Source of the DNA: an uncultured Pelagibacteraceae bacterium
GTDB lineage: Bacteria; Pseudomonadota; Alphaproteobacteria; Pelagibacterales; Pelagibacteraceae
Direction: 5' to 3'
DNA length: 64,000 nucleotides
Assembly (NCBI GenBank): GCA_902594255.1
Contig: CACJLN010000006.1
Coordinates: 17,786 to 81,785 of the forward strand
The notes beneath the pieces were generated by a model. It ran no database searches and had not been told where the DNA came from. It saw nothing but the letters and a program-made list of their open reading frames with translations. The number at the start of each line of letters is the position of its first letter. Position 1 is the first letter of the stretch. This document shows, one piece after another, positions 17,410 to 26,183 of the stretch. A program made the position numbers and the translations under genes.

Positions 17410-18090
17410 ATGATTTTTAAACAAGTTTTTGATAAAAAATCTAGCACTTACACTTACATAATTGCCTCAGCAGAAGGAAGAGAAGCTTTAATCATAGACC
17501 CTGTTTTAGAAAATGTTGAGGACTATATAAAAATACTCAATCAACTAAATCTTAAATTAGTAAAAGTAATAGACACACATATCCATGCTGATCATGTCAC
17601 TGGTGCGGGAATGTTGAGAGATAAAACAAAATGTGTAACTATTATGGGTGAACATACCCCAACTGATGCTGTAGAAATAAAAGTCAAAGATGATGAAATA
17701 ATTAAGTTAGACAAACTTAATTTTAGAGCAATTTATACTCCAGGACATACCTCTGATAGTTTTTGCTTTTTAATGGATAAATATTTATTTTCTGGGGACA
17801 CATTGCTTATAAATGGCACAGGAAGAACTGATTTTCAAAATGGTAGTTCTAAAGATGCGTATAACTCTATATTTAATAGACTATTAAAACTTCCCGAAGA
17901 TACACTTTTATATCCTGCCCATGATTATAAGGGCGAGACTGTTAGCACTATAGGTAAAGAAAAAAGATCTAACCCAAGGCTGCAAGTCAGAAATGTAGAT
18001 GAATATATTGAAATTATGAATAACCTGGATCTTAAAAAACCAGAAAAAATTGATTATAACGTTGCGAGTAATCTTAAATTAGGAATTTAG
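17410..18090 (+). CDS. ETHE1-like persulfide dioxygenase (metallo-beta-lactamase fold)
   Basis: A 226-residue MBL-fold enzyme. The metal motif THIHADH is at residues 56-62, with later ligands in TPGHTSDS, FSGDTLL and YPAHDY. The closest family is the ETHE1/persulfide dioxygenase group, which uses one iron to oxidise glutathione persulfide to sulfite. Motifs such as GTGRTDFQNGSS and ERRSNPRL-like KRSNPRLQ are characteristic of that group rather than of glyoxalase II. The gene stands alone on the plus strand and overlaps the convergent thioredoxin-like gene by 4 bases. Confidence 0.82.
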   Translation: MIFKQVFDKKSSTYTYIIASAEGREALIIDPVLENVEDYIKILNQLNLKLVKVIDTHIHADHVTGAGMLRDKTKCVTIMGEHTPTDAVEIKVKDDEIIKLDKLNFRAIYTPGHTSDSFCFLMDKYLFSGDTLLINGTGRTDFQNGSSKDAYNSIFNRLLKLPEDTLLYPAHDYKGETVSTIGKEKRSNPRLQVRNVDEYIEIMNNLDLKKPEKIDYNVASNLKLGI

Positions 18091-18482
18091 GTTTTAATCG
18101 AAGATTTGATCGCTTCATATAGCAAATCTTTGGTTGTTTCACCGACGCTTCTATATATTTCTTTATTATCTTTGAAAATCAAAAGTGTAGTTTGGAACTG
18201 AACTTTTAATAATTCAGCAATTTCTCTATTTGTGACGTCAAAAGAGAAGTATTCAATATTATCAAATTTAATATCTGATAAACCACCTTCTTTTTTGGCA
18301 GTTTTTAAAATTTTCATTTGACCTGCGCATGAAGGACAATATTTTATCCAAGAACTAACTATTACTATTTTACCTTCTGCTTGAGCCTTGTTGAACAATT
18401 CTTTAGTAAAAGTAGTTTCTTTCTCTATTGCATTGGCGTTTATTGAAAATAAACAAATAATAATAAATAAAAGTTTTTTCAT
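18087..18482 (-). CDS. Periplasmic thioredoxin-like protein with CPSC motif
   Basis: A 131-residue exported protein: signal peptide MKKLLFIIICLFSINANA, then a thioredoxin fold with CPSC at residues 49-52 after SSWIKY. I start it at ATG 18480-18482, because the longer reading from 18500 would bury the signal peptide. It may reduce or oxidise periplasmic thiols. It follows the azlCD pair with a 7-base gap and meets the ETHE1-like gene tail to tail. A specific partner cannot be named. Confidence 0.8.
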   Translation of the reverse strand: MKKLLFIIICLFSINANAIEKETTFTKELFNKAQAEGKIVIVSSWIKYCPSCAGQMKILKTAKKEGGLSDIKFDNIEYFSFDVTNREIAELLKVQFQTTLLIFKDNKEIYRSVGETTKDLLYEAIKSSIKT

Positions 18483-18489
18483 AGCGATC

Positions 18490-18804
18490 TTATACAACAA
18501 AAATTAAAAACCAATAAGAAGCTAGACCTGAAAATATTGTCGCAATGATACTTCTTGAAAAAATCCCAATTACCACAGCAATTATAGCTGCGATTATCTT
18601 TGGATTATCCTGAATTTGAAATAGTCCTGCATCATTTATAAAGATTGCTGGAAAAATGATTGCAGGAAATATTGCGGACGGTACAAAAGACAATATCTCT
18701 CTAATTCTATCATTAAACATTTCTTTTTTAATTAAAGCAATCATAGTAAATCTTGTGAGATATGTGATTAGTCCACAATATATTATTAAAGCCCAATTAC
18801 TCAT
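18490..18804 (-). CDS. azlD: AzlD-like branched-chain amino acid export subunit
   Basis: A 104-residue protein with three or four hydrophobic helices, opening with MSNWALIIYCGLITYLTRF and containing FVPSAIFPAIIFPAI. This matches the small AzlD family that works with AzlC to export branched-chain amino acids and analogues. It overlaps azlC by 8 bases, the usual arrangement. Confidence 0.85.
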   Translation of the reverse strand: MSNWALIIYCGLITYLTRFTMIALIKKEMFNDRIREILSFVPSAIFPAIIFPAIFINDAGLFQIQDNPKIIAAIIAVVIGIFSRSIIATIFSGLASYWFLIFVV

Positions 18805-19492
18805 TTGTTTTAGTCATTTTTGTTAAAATAATTGCTGAAAGTAATCCAATTAATGCAGCAACAATTACATAAGCTTTGAATGGAATTATATTATAGCCGA
18901 GAGTAGCAACAAGTCCTGAAACTATTATTACAACTACGTTAATAAATTTTCTAAAATCGTTAATCAGTAAAGCTAAAAAAGTTAATGGAATCGCAAAACT
19001 TAATCCAAGTTTTTCTGGAATAGCAGCACCTAGTATAATTCCTAAAAAGGTTGTTGATTGCCATATTATCCAACAAGTTGCGCCACCACCAACTAAATGA
19101 AAGTATTTATTTTCATCTTTATTCTTTTTGAAGTATTCATTTGATCTAGCAAATGCCTGGTCAATTAAAAAATAAGAGATAATAATTTTCCAAATTAATT
19201 TTAAATCTGACAAATGTTCAGAAACAACAGCCCCATAAAGTAAGTGTCTTGAGTTTACTGCTCCTACTGAGCTAACAATTACTAAAGAAGAAGCGCCTCC
19301 TGAAAATAATTGTAAAAGAACTATTTGAGAAGCGCCTCCGAATATAATTAAAGACATTCCCATTGTTTCCAAAGGTGTAAATCCAACCTCAATAGCTAAA
19401 ACACCAAATATTAATCCAAAAGGTACTACAGGGATCATTAATGGACTTACATCAATCACGCCTTTTAAAAATATCTTAAGCTTACTACTCAT
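18797..19492 (-). CDS. azlC: AzlC-like branched-chain amino acid exporter
   Basis: A 231-residue membrane protein. The segments PLMIPVVPFGLIFGVLAIE, GASQIVLLQLFSGGAS, NSRHLLYGA and LLINDFRKFINV are AzlC family landmarks. It precedes azlD with an 8-base overlap and lies 19 bases downstream of the iron importer ATPase gene, so it may be read from the same minus-strand transcript. Confidence 0.88.
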   Translation of the reverse strand: MSSKLKIFLKGVIDVSPLMIPVVPFGLIFGVLAIEVGFTPLETMGMSLIIFGGASQIVLLQLFSGGASSLVIVSSVGAVNSRHLLYGAVVSEHLSDLKLIWKIIISYFLIDQAFARSNEYFKKNKDENKYFHLVGGGATCWIIWQSTTFLGIILGAAIPEKLGLSFAIPLTFLALLINDFRKFINVVVIIVSGLVATLGYNIIPFKAYVIVAALIGLLSAIILTKMTKTNE

Positions 19493-19511
19493 TTTATTAA
19501 AAAGGCTTTTA

Positions 19512-20573
19512 TTAGAAGCAAACTATATGATCAATATGAATTGGTCTTTTAATACCAAATTTTTCATCCACCTCATGCTGATGAATATGATGAGAGTGAA
19601 CAAATACAGGAATGAGGGTATTTGTTGGAGTTTTAAGGGTGTAAATAAAGTTAGTACCTCTAAATTTTCTGTCAATCACCTCGAATTTTAAGTTACTTCC
19701 ATCATCATGATGTAAGTCCTCTGGTTGAATTAAAAGCTTTACATTAGATCCTATTGGGAATGGTTTGACAAAGTTACCAGTAATTGTTCCCAGATCTTTG
19801 TTTTCAAGGCTTTTAGGGCTTGTAACCTCTGCAGGAATTAGAATTCCTCTATTTAAAAAATTAACTACTTCTTCCGAGTTTGGTAAATGATAAACATTAT
19901 AAGGGTCATCAAATTGTTTAAGCTCTTGATTTAAAATTATTCCACATTTCGATCCTAGGTAAAAAGCCTCATAAGAGTCATGGGTGACTATAATAGTAGT
20001 TGTCTTTGAATTTTTAAGTATTTTTTTTAATTTTTCTTGTATCTCCTCTTTAAAACTTTGATCTACATTTGATAATGGTTCATCTAAAAGTAATAAATCA
20101 GGCTGCGTGATAAGAGATCTTGCGAGTGAAGCTCTTTGAGCTTCACCAGCACTTATTTCATGGGGAAATTTATTCAGTATGTCAGAAATATCTAATAAGT
20201 TAATTAATTCCTCAAAATTTATTGATTTGTCTTTTTTGATCTCATTTCTTTCAGCTCCTAATAATATATTCTTTTTAACTGTGTAGTGTGGGAATAAACT
20301 GTTTTCCTGAAAAGCCAAGGATATGTTTCTTTTCTCTGGTTCGATATTAATATTTTCTGAGGACAAAGTTTTTCCTTTGAGCGCGATTGAACCTTTATTT
20401 ATATTTTCCAAACCCGCAATAGTTCTTAAAATTGTCGTTTTGCCAATACCTGAGGGTCCCAATAAACATATGATATCCCCTTCTTTTTCTATAGAAAAGG
20501 AAACATTCTTTACCTTAACTTTATTTCCGATCTTAAAGTCAACGTTTTTAATTTCAAAAAAATTATCATTCAT
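19512..20573 (-). CDS. fbpC: Ferric iron ABC transporter ATP-binding protein
   Basis: ATPase of the iron importer encoded with the next two upstream genes. Walker A GPSGIGKTT starts at residue 39, Walker B reads LLLLDEPLS, and the switch histidine is in VTHDSYEA. The signature loop reads ISAGEAQR rather than the common LSGGQQQR. A C-terminal TOBE-like region follows from about residue 240, with a His-rich stretch (HSHHIHQHE). The 353-residue length fits the FbpC/AfuC group. It overlaps the permease gene by 8 bases. Confidence 0.88.
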   Translation of the reverse strand: MNDNFFEIKNVDFKIGNKVKVKNVSFSIEKEGDIICLLGPSGIGKTTILRTIAGLENINKGSIALKGKTLSSENINIEPEKRNISLAFQENSLFPHYTVKKNILLGAERNEIKKDKSINFEELINLLDISDILNKFPHEISAGEAQRASLARSLITQPDLLLLDEPLSNVDQSFKEEIQEKLKKILKNSKTTTIIVTHDSYEAFYLGSKCGIILNQELKQFDDPYNVYHLPNSEEVVNFLNRGILIPAEVTSPKSLENKDLGTITGNFVKPFPIGSNVKLLIQPEDLHHDDGSNLKFEVIDRKFRGTNFIYTLKTPTNTLIPVFVHSHHIHQHEVDEKFGIKRPIHIDHIVCF

Positions 20574-22185
20574 TATTTTCTCTTAAAATATATTTTGATG
20601 TTACTATAATAAATAAACTAGCAATTAAAATTAAAAATAAGGAAGGTACTGCTGCAGCTTCTAATAAATCTTCAGATGCAGAGATATATGCGGTGGTAGC
20701 AAAGGTTTCAAAATTAAAAGGTCTTAAAATTAGAGTTATTGGTAATTCTCTAATTATTTCTAAAGAGATAAGTATGATAATAAACAAAAGGGAATTTCTT
20801 AAAAAAGGTATGTGAATATTTGTAAAAGTTTTTCTTTTAGAATAGCCAAGTAGGTAAGCACTCTCATCGACAGAAATATTCATCTTTTCGTATCCTGATT
20901 TTATTCCATTAAAAGCTAATGAATAAAATCTGATAAAGTAAACTAAAACTAATCCAAACACAGATCCTATAAATATTTTTTTGATTGAAGAAAATCCAAA
21001 TGATTTAATTATACTTTCATCGAACCAAGCTATAAAAGTAATGAAAGCAATTGCTAAAATCACTCCAGGTATAGCATAGCCTGAAATTGATAATGTAGAT
21101 AAAAAATTGAGAGTTTTATTATTTGAAACTCTATTGCCATAATTTGATATTAAAGAAAATATTATTAAAACTAAACTAGATAATAAAACTAAGTACAAAG
21201 TATTCAAAACTAAATTAGTTATTTCTAAATCAAACAAATTTTCAGGAAATTTTATTGTCCAGTAAAGCATTTGACTTAGTGGAAATAAAAAACTCACAAA
21301 AAAAATAAAAAAACAAAAGATAAAAGCTAAAAAAGCATTAATTCCAAAGAGTTTTATTTTTACTTTTTGTTTAAATCCACCTTTCGAATTAAAATGGTAT
21401 TTAGCTCGTCTTCTAGATAGATTTTCTAAAATAAATAATGAAAATATAAATAATAATAAAAAAAAAGATATACGATTAGCAAAAGCTAAATCATCAAAAT
21501 AAATCCAAGAGTTATAAATACCTGTAGTCAAAGTATTTATTGAGAAAAAGTCAACTGCGCCGAACTCTGCTAAAGTTTCCATTGCTACCAAAGATAAACC
21601 CGCAACTATAGCCGGTCTTGCTGCGGGCAATATTACTTTAAAAAAAGATTTAAATCTTGAAAAGCCTAGATTTTTACCAAGATCAATTAAATTTTGTGAC
21701 TGATATAAAAATGATGCTCTAGCAAGTATATATACATATGCATATAAAGAGAAAGATATTGATAATATCGCTCCAAACATACCATCAAATTTAGGAATAT
21801 TTTTATTATAATTTGCCTCGCCAAATAAGTTTTTTAAAATTGTAAATGCAGTTCCATAGTTTTCAAAAAAGGCAGTTAAAGAGTATGCATAAATGTAGGG
21901 TGGGACTGCAAAAGACAATATCAATGCCCATTTAAAAAAATTACTTCCTGGAAATTCATAGAAAGATACTAGGTAAGCTGCACCAGTGCCAATAATAAAT
22001 GTAAGTAATAAGACTGATAACAAAAGAGTAAGTGAATTAAAAATATACTCAATTAGAAAAGTATTTTTTAATATTTCATAATAATTAGAAGTAGCTTCAA
22101 AAAAACTTGCAAATACAGTTATCACTGGAATTAGTACAATTAAAGAAATTAAAAAAGATGAAACAAACCAACTATTGAATTTCAT
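20566..22185 (-). CDS. fbpB: Ferric iron ABC transporter permease (fused two-domain)
   Basis: A 539-residue inner-membrane protein with about 12 helices and two permease halves, as in FbpB/AfuB. EAA-type loops occur at DLGKNLGFSRFKSFFKVILP and near DESAYLLGYSKRKTFTNIHIP. Both match the Fe(III) permease consensus. It lies downstream of the binding-protein gene and the small Cys protein, after an 81-base spacer containing an inverted repeat, and overlaps the ATPase gene. Confidence 0.9.
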   Translation of the reverse strand: MKFNSWFVSSFLISLIVLIPVITVFASFFEATSNYYEILKNTFLIEYIFNSLTLLLSVLLLTFIIGTGAAYLVSFYEFPGSNFFKWALILSFAVPPYIYAYSLTAFFENYGTAFTILKNLFGEANYNKNIPKFDGMFGAILSISFSLYAYVYILARASFLYQSQNLIDLGKNLGFSRFKSFFKVILPAARPAIVAGLSLVAMETLAEFGAVDFFSINTLTTGIYNSWIYFDDLAFANRISFFLLLFIFSLFILENLSRRRAKYHFNSKGGFKQKVKIKLFGINAFLAFIFCFFIFFVSFLFPLSQMLYWTIKFPENLFDLEITNLVLNTLYLVLLSSLVLIIFSLISNYGNRVSNNKTLNFLSTLSISGYAIPGVILAIAFITFIAWFDESIIKSFGFSSIKKIFIGSVFGLVLVYFIRFYSLAFNGIKSGYEKMNISVDESAYLLGYSKRKTFTNIHIPFLRNSLLFIIILISLEIIRELPITLILRPFNFETFATTAYISASEDLLEAAAVPSLFLILIASLFIIVTSKYILRENNE

Positions 22186-22210
22186 ATTATAATCCGCCTT
22201 ATGAACATGA

Positions 22211-22258
22211 AAAAAGTAAAGTGTCCAAAATTAACTTTCACTAATAGTGGACACTATT
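22211..22258 (-). repeat. 8-bp inverted repeat between iron-operon genes
   Basis: AGTGTCCA and TGGACACT flank a spacer of about 20 bases in the gap before the permease gene. As RNA this would form an 8-bp hairpin downstream of the binding-protein and small-protein genes. Similar hairpins in ABC operons protect the 5' mRNA part or partly stop transcription so that the binding protein exceeds the membrane subunits. No long T run follows, so it is not a classic terminator. Confidence 0.6.
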
Positions 22259-22266
22259 TAAGAAAA

Positions 22267-22446
22267 TCAAAAATTAAATACTTTTAGGATATGCGGAACC
22301 TCCTCAGTCTTAATTTCTGTTATTTTTCTTTTATTTATCCTTTCATTGATTTTTTTACACTCAATTAAACATGGGGAACATGCAACCGAAGATTTATTAA
22401 AATCAACTTCAGAAATAAATTTTTCTTTTTCTTTTTCTTTTACCAT
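22267..22446 (-). CDS. Small cysteine-containing protein in the iron operon (59 aa)
   Basis: Unrecognised. The start is taken as ATG 22444-22446 (MVKEKEKEKF), two bases after the stop of the iron-binding protein gene; an upstream ATG at 22458 would overlap that gene. The protein is charged, without a signal peptide or membrane helix. It has a compact cysteine group: ACSPCLIEC (spacing C-x2-C-x3-C) around residues 22-28. Its position between fbpA and fbpB suggests a role linked to iron handling, such as metal binding or redox sensing, but that is inferred from context. Confidence 0.65.
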   Translation of the reverse strand: MVKEKEKEKFISEVDFNKSSVACSPCLIECKKINERINKRKITEIKTEEVPHILKVFNF

Positions 22447-22448
22447 AA

Positions 22449-23477
22449 TTACTTCCAACCAGCGGCTGTCATAACCTCTACTGCGGCTGCTTGATTTTTT
22501 CCATAAGAAGCTAGTTTAGTCTTCATGTCTTGTTTGAAATCTAATCCTAGGTTATTAACAACTAGTGGACTTGGTGAAACACCATCAATCATTGGAAACT
22601 CAAAAGTATTATTTGTAAAATGCTCTTGAGACTCCGGAGTTAATAAAAACTCTACAAGTTTGACAGCGTTAGTTTTATTTAGAGCACCTTTTACTAAGGC
22701 TGCACAACTAACATTCATGTGTGTTCCTCTGTCATTTTGATTAGGGAAAAAAGCTTTAACTTTTTTAGCTGCTTCTTGTTGTTCTGCACCTTTTTTTCCA
22801 GATAACATCAGAGCTAAATAGTATGTGTTAGCCACTGCAATATCTGCTTCACCAGCAGCCACTGCCATAATTTGAGCTCTGTCATTACCGGTTGGTGTTC
22901 TTGCCATGTTAGCAACAACTCCTTCAGCCCATGCAGCTGTTGCAGCTTTTCCATTGTTTTTTATCAATGATGCTACAAGAGATTTGTTGTAAATATTGCT
23001 AGATTTTCTAATTACTAATCTACCTTTCCATTTAGGATCAGCTAGACCTTCATAAGTCATTCCAGATAATTCAGCGCCAGTTACTCTTTCAGGTGAATAA
23101 TAAATTATTCTTGCTCTTTTTGCGATTCCAACCCACTTGCTTGTTCTAAAAGTTTTTGGAACAGCTGCTTTAATAGCAGGGGATGTTAAACCACCTTGAA
23201 GTGTGCCTTTCGCATCCATAGCACCACATCTTCCAGCATCTGCTGTGATATATAGGTCGGCCGAAGTATCTGCACCCTCGCTAATTATTCTTTTTTCTAA
23301 GGCACCAGATTTGCCATTAATTAAATTTACTTTTATGCCAGTTAAATTTGTAAACTTGGAATAAAGTTCTGAGTCTGCTTTGTAATGTCTTGCATTAAAA
23401 ACATTAACTTCATTTGCGATAGAAAAAGTTGATACAAATAAAGATGTGATTATTGCAAAAATCGTTACTTTTTTCAT
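22449..23477 (-). CDS. fbpA: Ferric iron ABC transporter substrate-binding protein
   Basis: Periplasmic Fe(III)-binding protein. Signal peptide MKKVTIFAIITSLFVSTFSIA, then the mature NEVNVFNARHY start typical of FbpA/FutA/IdiA. YITADAGRCG and ANTYYLALM fit the family, the latter carrying tyrosines of the usual iron-binding pair. I start at ATG 23475-23477, preceded by GGAGAACGA; a longer reading from 23498 would disrupt the signal peptide. A near-consensus Fur-type palindrome lies 52 bases upstream. Length 342 is normal. Confidence 0.92.
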   Translation of the reverse strand: MKKVTIFAIITSLFVSTFSIANEVNVFNARHYKADSELYSKFTNLTGIKVNLINGKSGALEKRIISEGADTSADLYITADAGRCGAMDAKGTLQGGLTSPAIKAAVPKTFRTSKWVGIAKRARIIYYSPERVTGAELSGMTYEGLADPKWKGRLVIRKSSNIYNKSLVASLIKNNGKAATAAWAEGVVANMARTPTGNDRAQIMAVAAGEADIAVANTYYLALMLSGKKGAEQQEAAKKVKAFFPNQNDRGTHMNVSCAALVKGALNKTNAVKLVEFLLTPESQEHFTNNTFEFPMIDGVSPSPLVVNNLGLDFKQDMKTKLASYGKNQAAAVEVMTAAGWK

Positions 23478-23528
23478 TCGTTCTCCATTTCTCCGCATTA
23501 TTTAGTTGAAAATGATAACTATTCGCAA

Positions 23529-23543
23529 TGATAATGATAATCA
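23529..23543. promoter_or_regulatory. Fur-type operator upstream of the iron importer
   Basis: TGATAATGATAATCA matches the 7-1-7 Fur consensus TGATAAT-N-ATTATCA at all but one position. It also satisfies the TGA-N9-TCA spacing of RirA-type iron boxes. It sits in the 122-base gap between the LysR stop and the fbpA start, on the fbpA promoter side. An iron-dependent repressor is therefore expected to control fbpA and the genes behind it. Which regulator this organism uses cannot be told from the window. Confidence 0.7.
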
Positions 23544-23599
23544 ATCGCAACAATGTCGCACACGGATAATCTTAAAGAGAATTATCTAAAAATGCCGGA

Positions 23600-24490
23600 T
23601 TAAGCTTCCCAGTCGCCAATTTTACTGAATAAAAAATTTCTAAATGCTTGAACTCTAGCGGTATTTTTTAAGGATTGAGGATACACAAAATGGGCTTCTG
23701 TAATTGGACCTTCAGATTTTGGTAATACCTTTATAACTTTGTTTGAGTCACTTACTAAATATTCAGGTAATGCTGCTAAACCAACTCCAGACTCAACAGC
23801 TAAGAGTAAACCCATAACACTGTTAACTTTCATTATAGTTTTTCTTTTTTTGCCATCGTGCATGCCAAGTTTTAAAGCCCAATCTGGATTATAAACTGGA
23901 GATGGTGCACCTTTACCAAATGAGATAAACTTATGCTTGTTCAAATCTCCTATAGTTTTAGGCATTCCATTCTTTTCGAGGTATTTATTTGAACCATAAA
24001 TATAGTATTTAATATCAACTAATTTTTTTTGAATGTAATTAAGCTGTTTAGGTCTTCTCATAAAAATACCTATATCTGCTTGTCTTGTGCTCAAATCTAA
24101 TTCTTTATCATCAAATACAAGTTCGATCTCTATTTCTGGATGAAGTCTCATAAATTCTTGTATTCTAGGAGTTAACCAATGTGTACCAAAACTTCTAACA
24201 GTGGTGATAGTTAATTTACCAGTAGGTTTATTTTTTTGATCACCTAATGAAGTTTCTACCTCTTTTAACTTGCTAATTACCTCATGTGCAGTTTTGAAAA
24301 CATACTCACCATTTTCAGTAAGCGTTAATCCCCTTGCGTGCCTTTCAAATAATTGAACTTTCAAATCTTGTTCAAGGGATTGTATTTGTCTGCTTATAGC
24401 TGACTGACTTAGATTTAAATTGACAGTTGCACTAGTAAAACTACCAGCTTCTGCAACAGCATGAAAGATTTTTAATTTATCCCAATCCAT
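23600..24490 (-). CDS. LysR-family transcriptional regulator
   Basis: A 296-residue regulator. The N-terminal winged helix-turn-helix spans about residues 1-60 (DWDKLKIFHAVAEAGSFTSA; LSQSAISRQIQSLE). The C-terminal effector-binding domain starts near residue 90. Its start overlaps the stop of the AcuI-like gene by one base, so they are cotranscribed. Downstream on the same strand is the iron operon, separated by 122 bases with its own operator. The target could be the acuI-like gene or an unlinked locus. Confidence 0.88.
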   Translation of the reverse strand: MDWDKLKIFHAVAEAGSFTSATVNLNLSQSAISRQIQSLEQDLKVQLFERHARGLTLTENGEYVFKTAHEVISKLKEVETSLGDQKNKPTGKLTITTVRSFGTHWLTPRIQEFMRLHPEIEIELVFDDKELDLSTRQADIGIFMRRPKQLNYIQKKLVDIKYYIYGSNKYLEKNGMPKTIGDLNKHKFISFGKGAPSPVYNPDWALKLGMHDGKKRKTIMKVNSVMGLLLAVESGVGLAALPEYLVSDSNKVIKVLPKSEGPITEAHFVYPQSLKNTARVQAFRNFLFSKIGDWEA

Positions 24491-25491
24491 TATTTGTTTA
24501 AATCAATTAAAACTCTTCCAGTGATCTCACCTTTAAGTATTTTAGGATAAGTTTCAATCAATTCCTCTAAACTTATTGTTTGAATAGACTTTTCTAATAA
24601 ATCAAAATCAATTAAATTAGCTGCTTCTCCCCAAATAAATTCTCTTCTTTTAATACTGCAGTTTGCAGAGTCCATGCCCCAAAGTTTTATACCTCTTAAC
24701 ATAAACGGAATAACATTGGTGTTAAGTTCATTTGTACTTGCATTACCACAAACTGCTATAATACCTGTTGGATTTGTTTGCACTATTGCGTTGGCTAAAA
24801 TTTTTCCACCAACAGTATCAACGACCCCATCCCATAAGCCTTTATCAATTAATTTTGGATCTTTATCAAATTCAGCCCGATTTATAACGTTTTTTGCACC
24901 AAGTGATTTCAAATACTCTGTTTTTGAATCTTTTCCAGAAACAGCTGTAACCTCATAACCCATTTTATTTAAAATCATCACAGCAACACTTCCTACACCG
25001 CCTGTTGCTCCTGTGACTAAAACATTTTTTACTTTTTCACCAAGTAATAACTCTTCTCTTGCTTTTATAGCGAATGCTGCCATTAAAGATGTGAAACCTG
25101 CAGTACCTAAAGTCATAGCTTGTTTACTTGTTAAGTTTTTTGGTTTTTTTACTAAGAAATCTCCATTGACTTTTGCAATTTGTGAGTATCCACCATAAAA
25201 TATTTCTCCAACCCTAAATCCTGTCAAAATTATCTCATCACCTTCCTTAAATTTTGAATTTTGACTTTCAATTACAGTACCTGAGAAATCGATACCAGGG
25301 ATGTGGGGAAACTCTTTTACTAACCGCCCACCATTTTTTAAAATCATGCCATCTTTAAAATTTAAGTCTGAAAAATCTACTTTGACTGTAACATCCCCAT
25401 GTTTTAAGAAATTTTTATCGATAGATTTTACTTCTCTTATAAATTCTTCACCTTTTTGATCTAAAACTAATGCTTTAAATTGATCTGACAC
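24490..25491 (-). CDS. acuI: AcuI/YhdH-type acrylyl-CoA reductase (MDR superfamily)
   Basis: A 333-residue zinc-independent medium-chain reductase. The N-terminal GroES-like part has SDLNFKDGMILKNGG and the HIPGIDFSGTV signature. The NADPH-binding part has VLVTGATGGVGSVAV. The overall pattern fits the AcuI/YhdH group, which reduces acryloyl-CoA to propionyl-CoA and protects DMSP-degrading bacteria from acrylate. Its product would feed the prpDBC methylcitrate genes elsewhere in the window. It lies one base after folE and is followed by a LysR gene with a one-base overlap. Another quinone or enoyl reductase activity is possible. Confidence 0.82.
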   Translation of the reverse strand: MSDQFKALVLDQKGEEFIREVKSIDKNFLKHGDVTVKVDFSDLNFKDGMILKNGGRLVKEFPHIPGIDFSGTVIESQNSKFKEGDEIILTGFRVGEIFYGGYSQIAKVNGDFLVKKPKNLTSKQAMTLGTAGFTSLMAAFAIKAREELLLGEKVKNVLVTGATGGVGSVAVMILNKMGYEVTAVSGKDSKTEYLKSLGAKNVINRAEFDKDPKLIDKGLWDGVVDTVGGKILANAIVQTNPTGIIAVCGNASTNELNTNVIPFMLRGIKLWGMDSANCSIKRREFIWGEAANLIDFDLLEKSIQTISLEELIETYPKILKGEITGRVLIDLNK

Positions 25492-25492
25492 T

Positions 25493-26107
25493 TTACTCTT
25501 TTGATATACTTATAAATCTTAGATATCTATTTTGATAACTTAGATCATCTTTAAATTGACCTAAATAATAATTTGTAACAGTTGTAGCTTGCTCTTTCTT
25601 AATACCTCTCATGGTCATACATTGATGAGTTGAATCTATTGTAACAGCTACTCCCTTGGCATCTAAAGACTGCATAAGGGTATTCGCAATTTGCATAGTA
25701 AGTCTCTCTTGTGTTTGAAGTCTTTTAGAGAATACTTCAACAACTCTAGCCAATTTACTTAAGCCAACTACTCTATCCTTAGGAATGTATGCAACATGTG
25801 CTTTTCCTATGATAGGTGCCATATGGTGTTCACAATGACTTTGCACGGAAATATTTTTTTGGATGACCATATCATCATAACCATCAACATCTCCAAATGT
25901 TTTATCTAAAATTTGATTAGGATCCTCGTTGTATCCTCTAAAGTACTCCTTAAAGGCTTTAACTACTCTTTTTGGAGTTTCCAATAAGCCCTCTCTGTTT
26001 GGGTCTTCACCCATCCAAGCTAAGATTGTTTTAAAAGCGTCCTCAGCTTCTTTATCTGAGATTTTATTTTTTTGTTTATTGATATCTGTATCTTTAACAA
26101 GTTTCAT
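25493..26107 (-). CDS. folE: GTP cyclohydrolase I
   Basis: First step of folate (or tetrahydropterin) synthesis from GTP. The 204 residues include QSHCEHHMAPIIGKAH, with a zinc-ligand Cys and His, the GLSKLARVVEVFSKRLQTQE segment, and STHQCMTMRGI with the second zinc Cys. It is first in a minus-strand unit with acuI-like and LysR genes, and diverges from hisI over 76 bases of AT-rich DNA. Folate supply fits the many THF-using enzymes nearby. Confidence 0.95.
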   Translation of the reverse strand: MKLVKDTDINKQKNKISDKEAEDAFKTILAWMGEDPNREGLLETPKRVVKAFKEYFRGYNEDPNQILDKTFGDVDGYDDMVIQKNISVQSHCEHHMAPIIGKAHVAYIPKDRVVGLSKLARVVEVFSKRLQTQERLTMQIANTLMQSLDAKGVAVTIDSTHQCMTMRGIKKEQATTVTNYYLGQFKDDLSYQNRYLRFISISKE

Positions 26108-26183
26108 GCAGAGTTTTATACCTATATTTTGTTAATTTTAAAATATTTAAAATATAGCTATATGTGCTACATAATAACTGTAT

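Noticed and set aside
17410..18090. Glyoxalase II as the function of the MBL-fold protein
   Set aside because: The metal motif is shared, but length and conserved segments fit the ETHE1 persulfide dioxygenase group better.
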